Assembly (NCBI GenBank): GCA_017435665.1
Contig: JAFSEP010000024.1
Location: 1-59,449 of the forward strand
From: Clostridia bacterium
GTDB taxonomy: Bacteria > Bacillota > Clostridia > Oscillospirales > Acutalibacteraceae
Reading direction: 5' to 3'
Length of the DNA: 59,449 nt
The notes below the pieces were generated by a model, which did no database searches, had not been told where the DNA came from, and was given only the letters and a program-made list of their open reading frames with translations. Position numbers and translations under genes: made by a program. Every line of letters begins with the position of its first letter. Position 1 is the first letter of the stretch. Shown here in pieces: positions 16,375 through 23,620 of this stretch.

Positions 16375-16473
16375 GGTTTGCCGGGGGGGCTCGGCAGCCT
16401 GCCGCAGGCAGGCTGAAGCGTGGCGCAGCCACGCGTACTTGCGAAGCAAGACCGAGCCCCACCCCACCGGAAA
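16375..16473. repeat. Cloverleaf-like nested hairpin element
   Basis: An outer stem GGGGCTCGG (16386-16394) / CCGAGCCCC (16452-16460), extendable outward, encloses three hairpins in a row: CAGCCTGC/GCAGGCTG (16395-16415), GCGTGGC-GCA-GCCACGC (16418-16434) and CTTGC-GAA-GCAAG (16438-16450). The result is a four-way junction. It has no coding capacity and stands between the alpha-glucosidase terminator and the pgk promoter. No known RNA family is recognised. Confidence 0.7.
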
Positions 16474-16591
16474 CCTGATAAAAACCGGAAACAAACATCC
16501 GGGCAGGTATATCTGCACACAAGAGTGTCAATATTTAGATAAGATTGACAAAAAAATATCATATTTTATCAATGTTTATACTATTTACCAC

Positions 16592-16620
16592 TTGAAAAAA
16601 ATCCCGTTTTGATATACAAT
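16592..16620 (+). promoter_or_regulatory. Promoter of the pgk-tpiA-gpmI genes
   Basis: TTGAAA (16592-16597), 17-nt spacer, TACAAT (16615-16620). A TTGACA at 16545 lacks a well-spaced -10. Confidence 0.75.
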
Positions 16621-16664
16621 AATTGGTGGTTTGAATTAAATCATAAACAGAAAGGAAAATACAC

Positions 16665-17855
16665 ATGAACGTTTTAAACAAAAAGTCAGTTGAAGACATT
16701 GACGTAAGTGGCAAGAAGGTTCTTGTACGTTGCGACTTCAATGTTAAGATGGAAGACGGAGTTATCACAAGTGACAAGAGAATTGTTGCTTCACTCCCCA
16801 CAATTCAGTATCTCCTTAAAAATAACGCAAAGGTTATCCTTTGCTCACACTTAGGCAGACCCAAGGGTGAATTCAAGCCCGAATTTTCTCTTGCTCCCGT
16901 TGCCGCACGTCTTGCTGAACTCCTCGGTCAGGAGGTTAAGATGGCAACAGACGTTGTTGGTGAAAGCGCACAGGCTCTCGCTGCTAACCTTAAAGACGGC
17001 GAAGTTATGCTCATCGAAAACGTACGTTTCCACGCAGAAGAAACAAAGAACGATCCCGAATTCAGCAAAAAGCTTGCTGACCTTGCTGAAATCTATGTAA
17101 ACGATGCTTTCGGCTCAGCTCACAGAGCACACAGTTCAACAACAGGTGTTGCTGATTACCTTCCCGCTGTTTGCGGCTATCTTATCAGAAAAGAGCTCGA
17201 ATATATCGGCGGCGCTCTCGAAAGCCCCAAGAGACCTCTCGTTGCTATCCTTGGCGGTGCAAAGGTTTCAGATAAAATCGGTGTTATCACAAACCTTCTT
17301 GATAAGGTTGATACACTCATCGTAGGCGGTGGTATGGCTTACACCTTCTTCGCTGCTCTCGGTCACTCAGTAGGTACATCAATCTGTGAAACAGACAAGA
17401 TTGAGCTTGCTAAGGAAATGATGGAAAGCGCAAAGGCAAAGAACGTAAACTTCCTTATCCCTGTTGATAACGTTGTCGGTCTCGAATATAAGGCTGACAC
17501 AGAGTGGAAGATTGTTGATTCAGACGATATTCCCGACGGTTGGATGGGTCTTGATATCGGCCCCAAGTCAACAGAAATGTTTGCAAATGCCGTTAAGGAT
17601 GCAGGCACAGTTATCTGGAACGGTCCCATGGGTGTTTCAGAGTGGGCAAACTTCGCAAATGGTACAATCGGTGTTGCAACAGCTATTGCTGAAAGCGATG
17701 CTATCTCAATCATCGGCGGCGGCGACTCAGCAGCAGCTATCCAGAAGCTCGGCTTTGCTGACAAGATGAGCCACATTTCAACAGGCGGCGGTGCTTCTCT
17801 CGAATTCCTCGAGGGTAAGGCTCTTCCCGGTGTGGTTGCTCTTAACGATAAGTAA
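16665..17855 (+). CDS. pgk: Phosphoglycerate kinase
   Basis: 396 residues, the normal bacterial length. It makes ATP and 3-phosphoglycerate from 1,3-bisphosphoglycerate and ADP. The N-terminal substrate domain shows [11 protein letters not shown], the [10 protein letters not shown] basic patch and [14 protein letters not shown]; the C-terminal nucleotide domain shows [20 protein letters not shown] and the GGGDSAAA loop. AAAGGA lies upstream of ATG. tpiA follows after 32 nt and gpmI after that, forming a lower-glycolysis unit without gap or eno. Confidence 0.97.
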   Translation: MNVLNKKSVEDIDVSGKKVLVRCDFNVKMEDGVITSDKRIVASLPTIQYLLKNNAKVILCSHLGRPKGEFKPEFSLAPVAARLAELLGQEVKMATDVVGESAQALAANLKDGEVMLIENVRFHAEETKNDPEFSKKLADLAEIYVNDAFGSAHRAHSSTTGVADYLPAVCGYLIRKELEYIGGALESPKRPLVAILGGAKVSDKIGVITNLLDKVDTLIVGGGMAYTFFAALGHSVGTSICETDKIELAKEMMESAKAKNVNFLIPVDNVVGLEYKADTEWKIVDSDDIPDGWMGLDIGPKSTEMFANAVKDAGTVIWNGPMGVSEWANFANGTIGVATAIAESDAISIIGGGDSAAAIQKLGFADKMSHISTGGGASLEFLEGKALPGVVALNDK

Positions 17856-17887
17856 TAATAAAAAATAACGAAAAGGAAGTAATCATT

Positions 17888-18655
17888 ATGAATAAAGCAA
17901 CACGTAAGGCAGTTATCGCAGGTAACTGGAAAATGAATATGACTCCCTCTCAGGCAACAGCTCTCATCAATGAAATGAAGCCTCTCGTTGCAGGTGCTGA
18001 CTGTGAAGTTGTTCTCTGCGTACCCTTTGTAGACATCCCTGCAGCTATTGAAGCAGCAAAGGGCTCAAACATTAAGATCGGTGCTGAAAATGTACACTTC
18101 AAGGCATCAGGCGCATACACAGGCGAAATCTCAGCTGATATGCTCAAGGAGCTTGGCGTTGAATATGTTGTTATCGGTCACAGCGAAAGAAGACAGTACT
18201 TCGCTGAAACAGACCAGACTGTAAACCTTCGCACACTCGCAGCTCTCGGTGCAGGTCTCAAGCCCATCGTTTGCGTTGGCGAAACTCTTGAGCAGAGAGA
18301 ACTCGGCTACACAGAAACCCTCCTCAAGTATCAGACAAAGATGGCTCTTACAAACGTAACAGCAGATCAGCTCAAGGATGTTGTTATCGCATACGAACCC
18401 GTTTGGGCTATCGGAACAGGCGTTACTGCTACTGCTGACCAGGCTGACGAGGGCAACGGCTTCGTTCGTGCAGCAGTTGCTGAAGCTTACGGTGCAGACG
18501 TTGCTGAAACAGTAACAATCCAGTACGGCGGTTCAATGAACGCAGGCAACGCAGCAGAGCTTGTTGCAAAGGTAAATGTTGACGGTGGTCTCATCGGCGG
18601 CGCATCACTCAAGGCAGCAGACTTCTCAGTTATCGTTAAGGCTGCAAGCGTTTGA
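17888..18655 (+). CDS. tpiA: Triosephosphate isomerase
   Basis: 255 residues, a complete TIM barrel. It interconverts dihydroxyacetone phosphate and glyceraldehyde-3-phosphate. Visible motifs are GNWKMN with the catalytic Lys, VIGHSERR with the catalytic His, YEPVWAIGTG with the catalytic Glu, and the phosphate-binding IQYGGSM and GGASL loops. AAAAGGAAG precedes ATG. Its substrate is also a product of fuculose-phosphate cleavage by FucA, encoded at the other end of the window. Confidence 0.97.
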   Translation: MNKATRKAVIAGNWKMNMTPSQATALINEMKPLVAGADCEVVLCVPFVDIPAAIEAAKGSNIKIGAENVHFKASGAYTGEISADMLKELGVEYVVIGHSERRQYFAETDQTVNLRTLAALGAGLKPIVCVGETLEQRELGYTETLLKYQTKMALTNVTADQLKDVVIAYEPVWAIGTGVTATADQADEGNGFVRAAVAEAYGADVAETVTIQYGGSMNAGNAAELVAKVNVDGGLIGGASLKAADFSVIVKAASV

Positions 18656-18665
18656 TAAAGCAAAA

Positions 18666-18696
18666 ATACGGGGGTCGGTAACTCGACTCCCGTTAT
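18666..18696 (+). other. Intercistronic hairpin tpiA-gpmI
   Basis: ACGGGGGTC pairs with GACTCCCGT with no T tract after it. It may adjust mRNA stability or relative expression of gpmI; it is not a convincing terminator. Confidence 0.45.
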
Positions 18697-18718
18697 TTCA
18701 AGAAGAAAGGATACTCCA

Positions 18719-20251
18719 ATGAAAAAACCTGTTTTATTATGCATAATGGACGGTTTCGGTAACAACCCCTCAGACTACGGTAATGCCGTGGTTGCAGCAG
18801 CAACACCGAACCTTGATAAAATCATAAAGGAAAACCCCTGCACCTTCATCGGCGCATCAGGTATGGATGTAGGTCTGCCCGACGGTCAGATGGGTAACAG
18901 CGAGGTTGGCCACACAAATATCGGCGCAGGCAGAGTTGTATATCAGGAGCTTACAAGAATCACAAAGTCCATCAAGGACGGTGATTTCTTTGAAAACGAA
19001 GCTCTCACAGGTGCTATGGAAAACTGTCTTAAAAACAACTCGGCTCTTCACCTTATGGGTCTGCTCTCAGACGGCGGTGTTCACAGCCACAACACTCATA
19101 TGTATGCAATCGTTGAGCTTGCAAAGAAAATGGGTGTAAAGGAAGTATACCTTCACTGTCTCCTTGACGGCCGTGACGTACCTCCCACATCAGGTGCTGA
19201 CTTTGTGGCTGATGCAAAGGCTGAGCTTGAAAAAATCGGCTTAGGCAAGATTGCAACTGTTATGGGCAGATACTACGCTATGGACAGAGACAACCGCTGG
19301 GAGCGTGTAGAAAAGGCATATGCCGCTATGGTTTACGGTGAAGGCAACAAGAACAGCGACCCCGTTGCAGCAGTCAGAGCTTCTTATGAAGAAATCGATG
19401 CTGAAGGCAAGAACATCACAGACGAGTTCGTTATTCCCACAGTCTGCACAGAAAACGCAACCGTAAAGGCAAACGACAGCGTTGTATTCTATAACTTCCG
19501 TCCCGACAGAGCAAGAGAAATCACCAGAACCTTCGTTGACGGCGACTTCGCAGGCTTCGAGAGAAGAAACGGCTTCTTCCCCCTTTACTATGTATGTATG
19601 ACACAGTATGATGCTACAATGCCCAACGTTCACGTTGCATTCAAGCCTCAGACACTTGAAAATACTTTAGGTGAATACCTTGCAAAGATGGGCAAGACTC
19701 AGCTGAGAATTGCCGAGACAGAAAAATATGCTCACGTAACCTTCTTCTTCAACGGCGGTGTTGAAAAGCAGTATGAGGGCGAAGACAGAATTCTCGTTGC
19801 TTCACCCAAGGTTGCAACCTACGACCTTCAGCCCGAAATGAGCGCATATGAGGTAACAGACAAGGTTGTTGAAGCAATCAAGAGTGACAAGTATGATGTT
19901 ATCATTCTCAACTTCGCTAACTGCGATATGGTCGGTCACACAGGTATCTTTGATGCTGCGAAGGCAGCAGTTGAAGCTGTTGACACCTGCGTTGGCAAGG
20001 TGCATAGTGCTGTTATGGAAATGGGCGGCGTAATGCTCATCACAGCTGACCACGGTAACGCTGACAAGATGTATGAGCCTGACGGTTCACCCTTCACAGC
20101 TCACACCACATTCCCCGTTCCCTTCGTTGTCACAGGCTATGACTGCGAGCTTCGTGAAGGCGGTAAGCTTTGCGATATCGCTCCCACAATTCTCAAGATT
20201 ATGGGTATCGAGCAGCCGGCTGAAATGACAGGCGAAAGCATTGTGAAGTAA
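18719..20251 (+). CDS. gpmI: 2,3-bisphosphoglycerate-independent phosphoglycerate mutase
   Basis: 510 residues, standard for the Mn-dependent iPGM family. It interconverts 3- and 2-phosphoglycerate. The alkaline-phosphatase-like metal core is visible at both ends: CIMDGFG with the first Asp, GQMGNSEVGHTNIG with the phosphoserine, and near the C-terminus NCDMVGHTG and TADHGNAD. The inserted mutase domain includes HSHNTHMYA and LLDGRDVPP. AAAGGATA precedes ATG. It is the last gene of the glycolytic unit, closed by the terminator at 20281. Confidence 0.96.
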   Translation: MKKPVLLCIMDGFGNNPSDYGNAVVAAATPNLDKIIKENPCTFIGASGMDVGLPDGQMGNSEVGHTNIGAGRVVYQELTRITKSIKDGDFFENEALTGAMENCLKNNSALHLMGLLSDGGVHSHNTHMYAIVELAKKMGVKEVYLHCLLDGRDVPPTSGADFVADAKAELEKIGLGKIATVMGRYYAMDRDNRWERVEKAYAAMVYGEGNKNSDPVAAVRASYEEIDAEGKNITDEFVIPTVCTENATVKANDSVVFYNFRPDRAREITRTFVDGDFAGFERRNGFFPLYYVCMTQYDATMPNVHVAFKPQTLENTLGEYLAKMGKTQLRIAETEKYAHVTFFFNGGVEKQYEGEDRILVASPKVATYDLQPEMSAYEVTDKVVEAIKSDKYDVIILNFANCDMVGHTGIFDAAKAAVEAVDTCVGKVHSAVMEMGGVMLITADHGNADKMYEPDGSPFTAHTTFPVPFVVTGYDCELREGGKLCDIAPTILKIMGIEQPAEMTGESIVK

Positions 20252-20280
20252 GAAACTCTAATATAGTTTATATAGCAGTT

Positions 20281-20308
20281 AACCCCCGAACTCACGTTCG
20301 GGGGTTTT
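20281..20308 (+). terminator. Terminator after gpmI
   Basis: AACCCCCGAA pairs with TTCGGGGGTT, followed by TTC. Confidence 0.8.
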
Positions 20309-20352
20309 CGCCGCCCGCAGTCGTGGGCGGGGCGGAACGAAGTTCCGCAGAT
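20309..20352 (+). repeat. Two-hairpin 3' UTR element, copy A (after gpmI)
   Basis: CGCCCGCAGTCGTGGGCG forms one hairpin and GCGGAAC-GAA-GTTCCGC the next. Related copies follow vanY-like (47725) and fucI (53034), each in the sense orientation behind a stop codon. The first hairpin is constant; the second varies with paired changes. Confidence 0.7.
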
Positions 20353-20373
20353 AAACCTTCCTCCTGCAAAAAC

Positions 20374-20430
20374 GAACAAAAAAACATCCCCGAACACCAA
20401 GTGTTCGGGGATTACAATTATCATGCTTTA
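20374..20430. repeat. Direct repeat with terminator, left copy (after hipA-like gene)
   Basis: It matches 21537-21592 except for one extra A and the three loop bases. It contains the hairpin ATCCCCGAACAC-CAA-GTGTTCGGGGAT and ends with the stop codon of the hipA-like gene. On the minus strand it serves as that gene's terminator. Confidence 0.85.
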
Positions 20431-21468
20431 TCTTTTAATCAAATTATATCTGCTCATTACCAAATCGACAATTGTTTGTCTCCTGACCTTCATATTTATT
20501 CTGTTTAATATGTCCCATATCATATCTTCATTGATGTCAGGTATATACTTTTTCAGTTCGGGGAAAACATCCGTTAATTCATTAAAAAGTGATATAAGCA
20601 AATCGCTCTTCTTCGGGTTGTTCGGATAACCTCTTGAAATAAGTGCCATATTATGATCAAAGCAGGGTGCAAAGCCTAACAATTCACCACTATCCGCATC
20701 CCGCATTAAACCGAAATTAGCTGTATGACGATCAGGATTGGCGACGACAGCATCAAGGAAAATCATCTTAATATAATCTTCTATCGCTTCAGGACAGATT
20801 TCTTTCAGTTTTTCCACAACGCTCTCATAATCATCGTTATCGCCCATAAACGAAAGCGCCGCCTCAAATATAATTTTGCCACCATCGGTAAAATCCAAAG
20901 ATTTAACAGCCTTATCGCCTTTCTCATAGTGAGCCATATTCATTCCGAGAGCTTTACCCAGTTCATAAGTAAACAGCTCAGAAAACTGCTCATTATGGTT
21001 TGCATCTTTTATCATCCACCATTTACCGTCAATCAGCTTCCAGCACTTTTCGAAGCTGCCCACATTTGTCAGCTCGGGGGTTCTGGTATACTTGCTGTTT
21101 GCTGCTCTGTTAAAGCTATCATATGTTCCTTTGAGTGCAAGACGTGAAAAATAGTCATTATCAAACTTCACATCATCATACATCAGCTCGCTGTCAAGAG
21201 GCTTGATCCAATATGGGTCCGTTATAGTTGCGCCGTTAACGTGAATAACCGTTGAAACATCATCCTTTTCCTGTAAGCGCAAAGCTTTTTTCAGCAGTCT
21301 TGAATTAGCTCGGTGAGAATCGATTGCACGGGTCTCCAGCCACATGTCAGCGTTATGCACTCTTTTGAGATAAAGAGGTAACAATTTATCATTTAAAACA
21401 GTAAGCTTATTATTCTTCCACTCTGCTACCGGTGTGTTCTTTGACATAATCAAATAGTTTCTGTTCAT
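20428..21468 (-). CDS. HipA-like serine/threonine kinase domain protein
   Basis: 346 residues. The C-terminal half carries the HipA kinase core: a Lys in WWMIKDA (about 154), NPDRHTANFG with the catalytic Asp near 246, and FDHNMAL with the metal-binding Asp near 271. HipA-type kinases phosphorylate proteins, classically glutamyl-tRNA synthetase, and cause growth arrest. No HipB-like antitoxin gene is adjacent, so this may be a solitary kinase of the type seen in clostridia. AAGGAGG lies before ATG 21468. It has its own promoter and sits between two copies of the same ~56-nt terminator repeat, next to rpmA, which suggests insertion as a cassette. Confidence 0.75.
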   Translation of the reverse strand: MNRNYLIMSKNTPVAEWKNNKLTVLNDKLLPLYLKRVHNADMWLETRAIDSHRANSRLLKKALRLQEKDDVSTVIHVNGATITDPYWIKPLDSELMYDDVKFDNDYFSRLALKGTYDSFNRAANSKYTRTPELTNVGSFEKCWKLIDGKWWMIKDANHNEQFSELFTYELGKALGMNMAHYEKGDKAVKSLDFTDGGKIIFEAALSFMGDNDDYESVVEKLKEICPEAIEDYIKMIFLDAVVANPDRHTANFGLMRDADSGELLGFAPCFDHNMALISRGYPNNPKKSDLLISLFNELTDVFPELKKYIPDINEDMIWDILNRINMKVRRQTIVDLVMSRYNLIKR

Positions 21469-21499
21469 TCAATTTACCTCCTTAATCTTAATTTACATT

Positions 21500-21528
21500 A
21501 TTATATAATACTGATTTGAAAATATCAA
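21500..21528 (-). promoter_or_regulatory. Promoter of the hipA-like gene
   Basis: On the minus strand TTGATA (21528-21523), 17-nt spacer, TATAAT (21505-21500). It lies inside the inserted segment, so the cassette brings its own promoter. Confidence 0.8.
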
Positions 21529-21536
21529 TATAATCT

Positions 21537-21592
21537 GAACAAAAAACATCCCCGAACACTTGGTGTTCGGGGATTACAATTATCATGCTTTA
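21537..21592. repeat. Direct repeat with terminator, right copy (after rpmA)
   Basis: The hairpin ATCCCCGAACAC-TTG-GTGTTCGGGGAT lies seven nt behind the rpmA stop and ends the rplU-prp-rpmA transcript. It is the same sequence as 20374-20430, but the loop reads TTG instead of CAA, its reverse complement. Confidence 0.85.
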
Positions 21593-21599
21593 ACTATGA

Positions 21600-21884
21600 T
21601 TACTGCTCGATAGCGTAAACGCTTACCTTCTTGCGATCCTTACCAACTCTTTCGAACTTAACCTTACCGTCGATGAGAGCGAATAATGTATCGTCTGAAC
21701 CTCTGCCAACGTTGTTACCCGGATGAATGTGAGTACCACGCTGCTTTACAAGGATGTTACCTGCAAGAACGAACTGACCGTCTGCACGCTTAACACCGAG
21801 TCTCTTTGATTCAGAATCACGGCCGTTACGGGTAGAACCCATACCTTTTTTATGAGCGAATAATTGAATGTTTATCTTAAGCAT
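21600..21884 (-). CDS. rpmA: 50S ribosomal protein L27 (with Prp-cleaved N-terminus)
   Basis: 94 residues. L27 contacts the peptidyl transferase centre of the large subunit. The N-terminus [11 protein letters not shown] carries the Firmicutes extension that the protease Prp removes, so that mature L27 starts at the AHKKG stretch; [17 protein letters not shown] and [13 protein letters not shown] are the family core. It is the last gene of rplU-prp-rpmA, and the neighbouring prp gene encodes the processing enzyme. GGAGGTG precedes ATG. Confidence 0.97.
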   Translation of the reverse strand: MLKINIQLFAHKKGMGSTRNGRDSESKRLGVKRADGQFVLAGNILVKQRGTHIHPGNNVGRGSDDTLFALIDGKVKFERVGKDRKKVSVYAIEQ

Positions 21885-21914
21885 TTTGTTACACCTCCAA
21901 GATTTTACTTTGAT

Positions 21915-22211
21915 TCAATGTAGTTTGATAACGTAGTCGGGATATTGCTCAGAAAGCTGTCCGATATGAAGGGCGAAGCCCTCAATCAGCTTCTTTGCCG
22001 TTTCATTTTCTTCACTTACAACCAGATGCATATAGCCGTCCTCAACCTCTATATCAGCTTTGACACCGATTATTTCAGTCAGAGTATTGGCTGTCATATA
22101 GGCTGCTGAAGAAACTGAGGCGCAGATTATATCACTACCCTCTTCGGCATAGCCGCTGTGTCCGTCAACCTCGAAGCCTTTATAATCACCGAGAATACTT
22201 ACCGTTATCAT
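21915..22211 (-). CDS. prp: Ribosomal-processing cysteine protease Prp
   Basis: 98 residues. It cleaves the N-terminal extension of L27, an essential step in Firmicutes that have it. The catalytic pair is visible as His18 (DGHSGYA) and Cys30 (SDIICASVS), at the spacing known for Prp. It lies between rplU and rpmA, the conserved place for this gene, with short gaps on both sides. The nearest stop of rplU is nine nt upstream of ATG. Confidence 0.92.
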   Translation of the reverse strand: MITVSILGDYKGFEVDGHSGYAEEGSDIICASVSSAAYMTANTLTEIIGVKADIEVEDGYMHLVVSEENETAKKLIEGFALHIGQLSEQYPDYVIKLH

Positions 22212-22220
22212 GGCGTTAAA

Positions 22221-22529
22221 TTAAGCGTTGATTGCGCTGATAGCAACCTTTGTGTAGGGCTGTCTGTGACCCTTCTTACGCTTTTCGTTCTTCTTTGACT
22301 TATAAGTGAATACAACCACTTTCTTTGCCTTACCGTTCTTGAGAACCTTAGCTGATACAGTTGCACCTGCTACTGCAGCACCAACCTTAATACCGTCTTC
22401 AGCACCAACAGCGATAACCTTATCAAAGATAACTTCGGAGTCTGCTTCTGCGTCGAGCTTTTCAATGTAGATTTCCTGACCGGCTTCTACCTTGTACTGC
22501 TTGCCGCCTGTTTCGATAATTGCGTACAT
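22221..22529 (-). CDS. rplU: 50S ribosomal protein L21
   Basis: 102 residues, the full family length. It binds 23S rRNA in the large subunit. The N-terminus [17 protein letters not shown] and the C-terminal [14 protein letters not shown]-type basic segment (here [15 protein letters not shown]) are family signatures. AAGGAAGG lies upstream of ATG. It is first in the rplU-prp-rpmA operon and is preceded by a ~90-nt leader and a consensus promoter. Confidence 0.97.
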   Translation of the reverse strand: MYAIIETGGKQYKVEAGQEIYIEKLDAEADSEVIFDKVIAVGAEDGIKVGAAVAGATVSAKVLKNGKAKKVVVFTYKSKKNEKRKKGHRQPYTKVAISAINA

Positions 22530-22621
22530 TTTACTAACCTTCCTTTATTATGGACTCGCTACATCGGGCTGATTTTCATCATTTTTGGCGCACCAAATCA
22601 CGCCGCCCATAGTATGCGGTA
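22530..22621 (-). promoter_or_regulatory. Probable L21 leader (5' UTR)
   Basis: About 90 nt lie between the predicted transcription start and rplU, including GC-rich paired segments (GGGCGGCG, TTGGTGCGCCAA). The position and size match the L21 leader described in Firmicutes, a structured 5' UTR thought to bind the L21 protein. The assignment rests on position and general structure; a covariance-model search is needed. Confidence 0.55.
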
Positions 22622-22627
22622 TGAACA

Positions 22628-22656
22628 AGTATAACCTATTAATCAAGGTTTGTCAA
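22628..22656 (-). promoter_or_regulatory. Promoter of rplU-prp-rpmA
   Basis: On the minus strand TTGACA (22656-22651), 17-nt spacer, TATACT (22633-22628). Confidence 0.9.
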
Positions 22657-22693
22657 GAAAAATTTGAAGTTTTTTCCTGCTTTTTTGTCGGTT

Positions 22694-23617
22694 TTATTTT
22701 TTCACTACAAAGCAAAGCCAACCGCTGCTTTCGTTTCTCTCAATAACGGTAAATCCGTACTTCTCAAATGCAGCAAGTACATCCTGCTCTCTCGTATCAA
22801 TAATACCCGAAGTGATGAATACGCTGTCCTCAGCCATAAACTGAGCAACACTTTCGCAGAACATAATGATAACGTCTGCAACGATGTTTGCTACAACTAC
22901 GTCATATGTACCGCTGACCTTGTCTACAAGGTTACCCTGAAGGATTTTGTATTCAGGCTCACCGAAACCGTTTGCTTCACCGTTTTCCTTTGCTGTCTTT
23001 ACTGCAAGAGAATCAATGTCCACACCGATTGCGCTTTCCGCACCCAGAAGAAGTGAGGCAATAGAAAGAATACCGCTTCCGCAGCCGATATCAAGGACTG
23101 TCTTTCCCTCACCTACATATTTTTCAAGGGTTTCAAGACAAAGACGTGTCGTATCGTGGGAGCCTGTACCAAAGGCAAGACCCGGCTCTATATTAAGCAC
23201 TTTACGGTCTGTTTCCTCGGGGCTTTCTTCCCAGAGAGGTCTGATAAGAAGCCTCTCGCCTACGGGCATAGCGTGAAAATACTGCTTCCAGTTGTTTTCC
23301 CAATCCTCGTTTCTGCAAGCGATAAGGTCAATATGATTTTCAATTCCCTCTGCCTTATATCTCTCGCTGAGGAAGGCAACAGCCTCTGCAGGACTTTCCT
23401 CGGGAGCAATATAAACGTGAACGATTGCCTTTGTTCTGTCCTTCTGAAGAAGCTCCTCGTCAATCAGGTCGATATGCGCAATATCCCATGCCTCCTGCTC
23501 AAGATTTGTATAGTCTTCAATGTAAATGCCGTAGGGAACAACCATTGAGGCTATATCCCCTGCCTTATCAACATTTTGAGCATCGATTGTGATTTTAACC
23601 TCTGTCCACTGACTCAT
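22694..23617 (-). CDS. prmA: Ribosomal protein L11 methyltransferase
   Basis: 307 residues, typical for PrmA. It trimethylates ribosomal protein L11 using S-adenosylmethionine. The N-terminal substrate domain is followed by the Rossmann fold with FGTGSHDTTRLCLE, TVLDIGCGSGILSIA (SAM loop), GVDIDSLAV and VVANIVADVI. The start lies three nt after the stop of the GH13 gene, and the GGAGAA ribosome binding site overlaps that stop, so translation of the two is likely coupled although their functions are unrelated. Confidence 0.92.
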   Translation of the reverse strand: MSQWTEVKITIDAQNVDKAGDIASMVVPYGIYIEDYTNLEQEAWDIAHIDLIDEELLQKDRTKAIVHVYIAPEESPAEAVAFLSERYKAEGIENHIDLIACRNEDWENNWKQYFHAMPVGERLLIRPLWEESPEETDRKVLNIEPGLAFGTGSHDTTRLCLETLEKYVGEGKTVLDIGCGSGILSIASLLLGAESAIGVDIDSLAVKTAKENGEANGFGEPEYKILQGNLVDKVSGTYDVVVANIVADVIIMFCESVAQFMAEDSVFITSGIIDTREQDVLAAFEKYGFTVIERNESSGWLCFVVKK

Positions 23618-23620
23618 TTC

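Noticed and set aside
16545-16582. Second pgk promoter at TTGACA 16545
   Set aside because: The nearest -10-like sequence is 26 nt away or poor at proper spacing; the TTGAAA/TACAAT pair downstream is better.
15839-16612. 257-codon frame overlapping the end of the alpha-glucosidase gene
   Set aside because: It is in another frame of a clear GH13 gene and runs through its terminator and the cloverleaf element.
20428-21468. Complete hipBA toxin-antitoxin system
   Set aside because: No small helix-turn-helix gene precedes or follows the kinase; the neighbours are ribosomal and glycolytic genes.
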